The notes under the pieces were generated by a model. The model was not told the origin of the DNA. It searched no databases and saw only the letters and a program-made list of their open reading frames with translations. A program made the position numbers and the translations under genes. From Candidatus Bathyarchaeota archaeon (GTDB lineage: Archaea > Thermoproteota > Bathyarchaeia > TCS64), in contig JAUWLH010000010.1 in the NCBI GenBank assembly GCA_030613835.1, positions 1-18,182 on the forward strand: a DNA stretch of 18,182 nucleotides, written 5' to 3'. The first letter of the stretch is position 1. Every line of letters begins with the position of its first letter. Positions 13,830-18,182 of the stretch are shown here, one piece after another.

Positions 13830-14677
13830 CCTCCCCTCCCATCCGTGTCGGTCTCCTGGTGACCTACAGGTGCACCGCCGAGTGCCGACCCTGTTTCTTC
13901 GAGTGCTCGCCCAGTAGAACAGAGGTCATGCCCAGCCAGATGGCTCAGAATGTTATCAATGAGGCATTGAACCTTGGGACTGAGTGGATCAGCTTCTCTG
14001 GAGGGGAGCCCTTTCTCGAATACGATCTCTTGAAGGAATTGATTTCGCTCTCAAGCTGGAAGGGACTGAAAACCGAGGTAGTCACCAATGGTTTCTGGGG
14101 CCAGACAAGGGAGGAAGCACAGGGAGTCCTCAAACCTTTGATCGAGGCTGGGCTAGATGTGCTGAACCTGAGCGTCGATGATTTTCACTGCGAGTACGTG
14201 CCCTTCGAGTCATTGAGGAACGCCTACTGGGCAGCCATTGACCTCGGGCTGAAGATAGTACTCATGGTCTCAACGGGGAAGGACAGCGAGATAACCTCGG
14301 GGAATCTCCCAGAGCTACTTGGGGACGACCAGGTTCAGATAGCTGGGAAACATAGAATCTTCAACCCCAATGCGGTACTTTTCGAGACCCAGATCACTCC
14401 GATTGGAAGAGGAGCGGGTCTGAAATACGATCCCGTTCTTTTCACCGAGGTCAGGTGCGCCGAGGTCCTCAGAGACATCGGAGTAGCCCCTAACGGGGAC
14501 GTCATGCCATGTTGCGGGCCCCTCGGCACGAAAACAGTGTTGGGTAACATCAATGATGAAGGTCTCGATGTGATCTTAAACCGTGCAGGCAGGGCCCAGA
14601 GGTACAAAAGAATCCATGAAGGCTTCAAAGTAGAGGGCCGTTATTCATCCAAATGCCATGCATGTGTTGAGAACTAG
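13826..14677 (+). CDS. Radical SAM protein with SPASM/Twitch-like C-terminal cysteines
   Basis: 283 residues. The radical SAM cluster is C16-x3-C20-x2-C23 (TYRCTAECRPCFF), followed by FSGGEPF (57-63), TNGFWG and LNLSVDDFH. The C-terminal region has C211, then APNGDVMPCCGP (C229, C230), then C277-x2-C280, a spacing like the auxiliary 4Fe-4S cluster of SPASM/Twitch maturases acting on peptides or proteins. Its ATG overlaps the peptidase stop as ATGA (13826-13829), so the two are almost certainly translationally coupled. Substrate unknown; coupling to a peptidase-like protein suggests a peptide or protein substrate, which is inference. A weak 5-bp hairpin (AAGCC/GGCTT, 14688-14702) follows the gene. 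Confidence 0.87.
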   Translation: MTSPPIRVGLLVTYRCTAECRPCFFECSPSRTEVMPSQMAQNVINEALNLGTEWISFSGGEPFLEYDLLKELISLSSWKGLKTEVVTNGFWGQTREEAQGVLKPLIEAGLDVLNLSVDDFHCEYVPFESLRNAYWAAIDLGLKIVLMVSTGKDSEITSGNLPELLGDDQVQIAGKHRIFNPNAVLFETQITPIGRGAGLKYDPVLFTEVRCAEVLRDIGVAPNGDVMPCCGPLGTKTVLGNINDEGLDVILNRAGRAQRYKRIHEGFKVEGRYSSKCHACVEN

Positions 14678-14775
14678 ATGGGAAGGAAAGCCTTGTGGGC
14701 TTAACGGCGTCCCTTGTTGGGAGGCAGGCTTCAAGAGACCAAATTGGATAATAACGTAATGGATGTGTGCGTTCC

Positions 14776-15627
14776 TTACACACGACCTTCAAGCCGATCC
14801 CTGAGGAAACCCACCTGGCCCATGAATGTGCCATCAAGCAGGTACGCGTCAAAGGTATCCATGTTCACCAGTTTTTTCCTGAACAATGGGCCAAGCAGAC
14901 TTTCAGGTGTCTCCGAGTTGACGGGCAGACCTCCTAGAATATCATTGAACATGGGCACCACGATGATCTCGGGGCTCCCGCACTCAAAACCATACTCCTC
15001 CTCGAAGACGTTTAGGGCCTCTTCTTCCTCCTTGAGCCTGATATTGTCCTTGTTCAGGAACGCGGCCGCGAGTCTTTCTATGTCAGGCTTGCCCCTGACC
15101 CATACGGGCCTCGTGATTCGCACCCCGAGAGGCGTGTTCAGCATCACGGTGGGGTGATTGTGCCCCATGATGATGGCGTCGGCTGTCATGACTGCCGGGT
15201 TGGGCCATGCGTGGCCGTGAAAAGCAGCCACCTTGAAGCCGTTCCCGAATATCACTCCCTTGGATGTGTGGAGGTGCACCTCATCGGGGAGGTACTTCTG
15301 GATGTTTGCATCGTGATTCCCTCGTGTGATGTCTATGAACGGCACGGCCTCAAGAAGCGCGTTGAAGAAAAGCGGTATCTCCCTCCTCTCTGAGAAGCTA
15401 GTGGCGGGGACTCCGTGTTTGACATCCCCGAGGAGCACCAATCGGTTTGGCTTGTGCTCCTCAAGCAGGGACATCATCTCGTCGAGTATCCTGTTCCACT
15501 GGTAGGGAATATTTATGCCCTGTCTCGCGAGCTCATACTCCAAGCCGAGGTGCAAGTCCGCTACCAACATCACTCTCTCACCTGACTCAACCATCAATGC
15601 GGGGTTGGGAGTCAGGAGTTTGATCAT
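14776..15627 (-). CDS. Archaeal SbcD-related metallophosphoesterase (ICC-like)
   Basis: 283 residues. Metal-binding motifs are D24 and H26 (VADLHLGLE), D68 (LLGDVKHG), N104-H105 (TRGNHDA), H137/H139 (AFHGHAW) and H156/H158 (MGHNHP). This ordering and the LGLEYELARQGINIPYQ segment fit the archaeal SbcD-related phosphoesterase family (MJ0037-like, TIGR00024), which in other archaea often lies beside DNA helicase or repair genes. It probably acts as a DNA or nucleotide phosphodiesterase. Residues 195-283 form an extra C-terminal region. ATG 15627 has a TATA-like CTTATATT (minus strand, about 15650-15657) centred 26 nt upstream. It is divergent from the SWIM gene with 79 bp between starts. Confidence 0.88.
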   Translation of the reverse strand: MIKLLTPNPALMVESGERVMLVADLHLGLEYELARQGINIPYQWNRILDEMMSLLEEHKPNRLVLLGDVKHGVPATSFSERREIPLFFNALLEAVPFIDITRGNHDANIQKYLPDEVHLHTSKGVIFGNGFKVAAFHGHAWPNPAVMTADAIIMGHNHPTVMLNTPLGVRITRPVWVRGKPDIERLAAAFLNKDNIRLKEEEEALNVFEEEYGFECGSPEIIVVPMFNDILGGLPVNSETPESLLGPLFRKKLVNMDTFDAYLLDGTFMGQVGFLRDRLEGRV

Positions 15628-15706
15628 CAGGACTCACCTTGAGCCACGGAATATAAGATTCACTCAATGGATGAGCCTATAAACGGGGCAGGGACGAGTA
15701 TTCATT
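15628..15706. promoter_or_regulatory. Divergent promoter between the phosphoesterase and the SWIM gene
   Basis: Minus strand: CTTATATTCC centred about 15653, 26 nt before ATG 15627, with AAGGTGAG also close to the start. Plus strand: CTATAAAC (TATAAA at 15678-15683), about 27 nt before ATG 15707. The two TATA-like boxes are back to back. Confidence 0.55.
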
Positions 15707-16123
15707 ATGGCATTGCTGCGCGAGCACCTCGTACTGGAGCAGGTCATCAGGGACCTGAGTATCCAGAAGGAGATATCACGGCAGAACTGGCAGCGGCTCA
15801 GGGACGTGTTCGGGAACAGGTTCACGAACGCGTGGCGTCTCGTGACGGAGAGCAGGGTCAAGAAGTACGTTTTCAAGCCCAGCGGTAGGACTCTGTGGAT
15901 CGCCATTGGCAACAGCGCCGAGTACATGATATACAGCCACGCGGGGTACTGCAGTTGCAGCGATTTCTATTTCAGGGTCCTTGACGATGAGAAGGCTTAC
16001 TGCTACCACCTCCTGGCCCAAAAGCTGGCCGAGTCACTTGATTACTTCGACCTCATCGAGGAGGACGACGAGGCGTACGACCAGCTCACGGCAATCTGGA
16101 AAAGGTACAGCATAATGGACTAG
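15707..16123 (+). CDS. SWIM zinc-finger protein
   Basis: 138 residues. The SWIM motif is C82-x-C84-x14-C99-x-H101 (GYCSCSDFYFRV...AYCYHLLAQKLAESL), a zinc-binding element found in nucleic-acid-associated proteins and in the Shu-complex proteins Sws1/SWSAP1 that support RecA-family recombinases. The N-terminal 50 residues are helical and basic, and a beta segment KKYVFKPSGRTLWIAIG precedes the finger, the usual layout of small archaeal SWIM proteins. It probably binds DNA or a protein partner. The gene starts leaderless at ATG 15707, and is followed by a small membrane-protein gene and RPA. The repair role is inferred from context. Confidence 0.88.
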   Translation: MALLREHLVLEQVIRDLSIQKEISRQNWQRLRDVFGNRFTNAWRLVTESRVKKYVFKPSGRTLWIAIGNSAEYMIYSHAGYCSCSDFYFRVLDDEKAYCYHLLAQKLAESLDYFDLIEEDDEAYDQLTAIWKRYSIMD

Positions 16124-16163
16124 AGCTAAACCTAAATAACGAACCCGCGTCATAGGCTACAGT

Positions 16164-16277
16164 ATGTCCATTCCCGTGTTGTTTGATTTCGCGAACTCGG
16201 CGATACTGCTACTGTCAGTAACGGCTCTAATTCTAGCATTCGTCTACATGTACGCCTCAGCTGCCGAAGAAAAGTAG
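16164..16277 (+). CDS. 37-residue single-span membrane protein
   Basis: A small ORF, MSIPVLFDFANS followed by a hydrophobic stretch and ending ASAAEEK, stopped by TAG and followed directly by TGA. Residues about 10-32 (SAILLLSVTALILAFVYMY and flanks) form one transmembrane helix, with a short charged C-terminal tail. A TATA-like CCTAAATAAC (16131-16140) is centred about 28 nt before the ATG, the same spacing as the larger genes around it, which supports real expression. No family is recognised. It lies between the SWIM gene and the RPA gene in the same orientation, each of the three with its own TATA-like box. Confidence 0.6.
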   Translation: MSIPVLFDFANSAILLLSVTALILAFVYMYASAAEEK

Positions 16278-16331
16278 TGACGTAATCACAACCCTCATTA
16301 CCACCTTTAACACGAAACTATTCTGACGTTT

Positions 16332-17840
16332 ATGTCCACACAGGATATCATCAAGAAAATATTGGCGTTGAAACCCAACCTGACCAAGGAGGCAGTCATA
16401 GAACTAATCGAGAAGGAGAGGGCCAAGGCCGCAGGTTTACTCACGGAAGAGGCCGCAGCACACCTGGTCTCCAGCAATCTGGGCATAAACGGCGCAGGTG
16501 AGCGCATAGAGGCAAAGCTCAAGATACGCGATCTGACCCCAGGCCTCAGCGATGTCAGTCTCACGGGCCGAGTTATACAGGTATTCCCGAGCAGGACCTT
16601 CGAAAGGGACAACCAGAAGCAGGGTAAGGTCCTCAGGATGATCATCGGGGACAAGACCGGTTCCGCTGTACTCGTATTCTGGGACGAGAAGGCCGACCAC
16701 GTAGAGGCGTCCAAGCTTGAGCCGGGCAAGATAGTGCGGCTACTCCACGGCTACAGCAGGGAACGCAGGGGAAACGTTGAGGTCAACGTGGGAAACCGCG
16801 GACAACTGTTCATGGAGCCAATGGACGCCGTTGAGGAGGACTTTCCATCACTGGATTCATTCTTCATGACACCCGCTGATGTCCACGCGGAGGGCCCAAC
16901 ACATCTGGAAGGAGTCGTCATGGACAGCTTCCCCGTGAACACCTTCAACAGGAAGGACGGATCCGAGGGAAAGGTAAGCCGACTCGTGCTTGAGGAGGGC
17001 GGAGCCAGGATCAACCTGGTCCTATGGGATGACCGTGTCGAGGAGTTCGGAAGCATCGAGAAAGGGACCAGGATCAGAGTCATCAGCGGCAACGTCCGGA
17101 CGGGTAACACGGGCAACCCCGAGGTTCATGTCGGGTGGGATACTGCCATCAAGATCATCAAGAAGAACGACAAACCCATCGAGTCAGTCCCCTTCTGGAC
17201 CAAGATCGGAAACCTCAGCGAGAGCATGGGCAGTGTCAACATCGCGGCCATTGCGACCCAGGTAAGCGAGGAGCGTCAATTCGTCAGGAGGGATGGAACA
17301 GAGGGCAAAGTGAGGTCCGTACTGCTAGAGGATGATACAGGCACTGTAAGGCTCAGCATGTGGGACGATGACGCCGACAAGGCCAAGGATATGGAGGAGG
17401 GAACCATCATCGTAGTCGAGAACGGCTACACAAGAGCCGGGTACGGGGGCATCGATCTCAACGTAGGTCGGAACGGCAGGCTTCACATCAACCCCGAGGA
17501 CTTCGAGATGGAGATACCCGAGCTTGAGAGGAAGGTCACCGACATCATTGATCTGGTGGAGGGACGGCAAAACATCACCATCCGGGGCCAGCTTCTCGAC
17601 GACCCGGTCCAGAGGGACATCGACACATCAAGGGGTCCAGCCACGGTCACTAACTTTAGGATCGACGATGGCACAGGCGAGGTCAGGGTCAGTCTCTGGA
17701 GGGACCTTGCCGAGGCAGCCATGGATCTGACCGCGGGAGCCGAGGTCAGGCTTGAGTACGTGAACATCAGGGAGCCCTTCGACGGACTCCTCCAAGTGAG
17801 CTCTGGGAGCTTCACTAAATTGGTCGTAGAGAAGAAATAA
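16332..17840 (+). CDS. rpa: Single-stranded DNA-binding protein, RPA-like with four OB folds
   Basis: 502 residues. The N-terminal 60 residues are helical (STQDIIKKILAL...EKERAKAAGLLTEEAAAHLV), as in archaeal RPA. Four OB folds follow at about 64-160, 180-277, 290-388 and 400-498. Each has a related core ending in an aromatic-acidic segment: VFWDE, VLWDD, SMWDDD, SLWRD, with repeated DGxEGKV before two of them. It binds and protects single-stranded DNA in replication, recombination and repair. No C4 zinc finger is present, unlike some euryarchaeal RPAs. A TATA-like CTTTAACAC (16304-16312) is centred about 25 nt before ATG 16332, so the mRNA should be leaderless. The convergent aminotransferase lies 54 bp beyond its stop. 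Confidence 0.92.
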   Translation: MSTQDIIKKILALKPNLTKEAVIELIEKERAKAAGLLTEEAAAHLVSSNLGINGAGERIEAKLKIRDLTPGLSDVSLTGRVIQVFPSRTFERDNQKQGKVLRMIIGDKTGSAVLVFWDEKADHVEASKLEPGKIVRLLHGYSRERRGNVEVNVGNRGQLFMEPMDAVEEDFPSLDSFFMTPADVHAEGPTHLEGVVMDSFPVNTFNRKDGSEGKVSRLVLEEGGARINLVLWDDRVEEFGSIEKGTRIRVISGNVRTGNTGNPEVHVGWDTAIKIIKKNDKPIESVPFWTKIGNLSESMGSVNIAAIATQVSEERQFVRRDGTEGKVRSVLLEDDTGTVRLSMWDDDADKAKDMEEGTIIVVENGYTRAGYGGIDLNVGRNGRLHINPEDFEMEIPELERKVTDIIDLVEGRQNITIRGQLLDDPVQRDIDTSRGPATVTNFRIDDGTGEVRVSLWRDLAEAAMDLTAGAEVRLEYVNIREPFDGLLQVSSGSFTKLVVEKK

Positions 17841-17894
17841 ACCCATCTTCTATCTTATTTTATAAAAATATTTAATAAAAAGGATTATTATGAC
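17841..17894. terminator. A/T-rich bidirectional terminator region
   Basis: The 54-bp gap between the convergent RPA and aminotransferase genes holds TCTTATTTT on the plus strand and CCTTTTTATTAAATATTTTTATA on the minus strand (about 17850-17883). T-runs in both directions fit archaeal intrinsic termination for both genes. Confidence 0.55.
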
Positions 17895-18182
17895 CTAAGC
17901 GCCCTCAACCTTGCTTAACGCCTTCTCGAAGATCTCAAGGCTGGGGTCAATGAGGTCCCTCGTGATGGTCAGCGGAGGCATCCATCTTATCACGTTGACG
18001 CCACAGTTCACGATAGCCAGTCCATTCCTGAAGCAATCCATCATGATATCCTCGGTCTCCTTGGGGGCGACTAATTTAGATTCTTTGTCCTTGACAATCT
18101 CTACTCCAACCATAAGGCCCTTGCCCCTGACGTCGCCGATCATCGGGTGAGTTTCCATCATCTCCTCAAGGCGCTTCTTGAT
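17895..18182 (-). CDS. Class III aminotransferase, C-terminal part
   Basis: The last 95 or so codons of a gene whose 5' part is beyond the right edge; the frame is open to the edge (IKKRLEEMMETHP...). The segment GDVRGKGLMVGVEIVKDKESK, then NGLAIVNCGVNVIRWMPPLTITRDLIDPSLEIFEKAL, is the C-terminal small domain of PLP-dependent fold-type I class III aminotransferases (GABA / ornithine / broad-specificity amino-acid aminotransferases or racemases). The PLP lysine is outside the window, so substrate cannot be assigned. It stops 54 bp from the end of the convergent RPA gene. Confidence 0.87.
   Translation of the reverse strand: MKKRLEEMMETHPMIGDVRGKGLMVGVEIVKDKESKLVAPKETEDIMMDCFRNGLAIVNCGVNVIRWMPPLTITRDLIDPSLEIFEKALSKVEGA

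Noticed and set aside
16164..16277. The small ORF as a precursor peptide for the radical SAM gene
   Set aside because: It is a plain transmembrane helix without a Cys-rich or repeated core, lies two genes away with an opposite-strand gene between, and has its own promoter.
1..18182. CRISPR arrays, rRNA genes, insertion sequences
   Set aside because: No regularly spaced repeats, rRNA segments or transposase-like proteins were seen.

Overview
The window is archaeal chromosomal DNA of roughly balanced base composition. The archaeal evidence is a Taw1-type wyosine enzyme, archaeal/eukaryotic-type tryptophanyl-tRNA synthetases, a four-OB-fold RPA-like protein, a 1Fe superoxide reductase, an AbrB-PhoU protein, an SbcD-related archaeal phosphoesterase, tRNA genes with encoded CCA, and TATA-like boxes 24-32 nt before many start codons, which suggests leaderless mRNAs. 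I cannot fix the phylum from sequence alone; Asgard or Thermoplasmatota-like lineages are possible. There is no integrase, transposase or CRISPR array, so this looks like a core region and not a genomic island.

Left part (1-3540): the 3' end of a DUF362 gene; an ICMT-like membrane methyltransferase; a HAD hydrolase convergent with it and overlapping its tail by 47 bp; tRNA-Gly(UCC); a GyrI-like ligand-binding protein; and taw1. Middle part (3541-10094): a short pyrophosphatase-like protein, then a long minus-strand block made of an M32 carboxypeptidase, a cupin, two tandem TrpRS paralogs, a GNAT acetyltransferase, a thioredoxin-like protein and a calcineurin-type phosphoesterase. Transcription of that block runs from high to low coordinates.

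Right part (10095-18182): a short, highly symmetric divergent promoter leads into an AbrB-PhoU gene, followed by tRNA-Pro(CGG), superoxide reductase (minus strand), an M28-like peptidase translationally coupled to a radical SAM gene, the SbcD-like phosphoesterase (minus strand), a SWIM zinc-finger protein, a 37-residue single-span membrane protein, the RPA-like protein, and the C-terminal end of a class III aminotransferase (minus strand). Phosphoesterase, SWIM protein and RPA together look like a DNA-repair neighbourhood.

The most unusual structure is a 51-52 bp element (38 bp perfectly identical, plus an A8-TATTT tail) sitting just downstream of both tRNA genes, which otherwise differ. The two copies are inverted relative to each other and bracket about 9.6 kb. 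Other regulatory-looking symmetry lies upstream of the phoU-like gene, of trpS and of the M32 gene. No stretch longer than 300 bases lacks a gene; the largest gaps hold promoters, the tRNA tails and the small membrane-protein gene.
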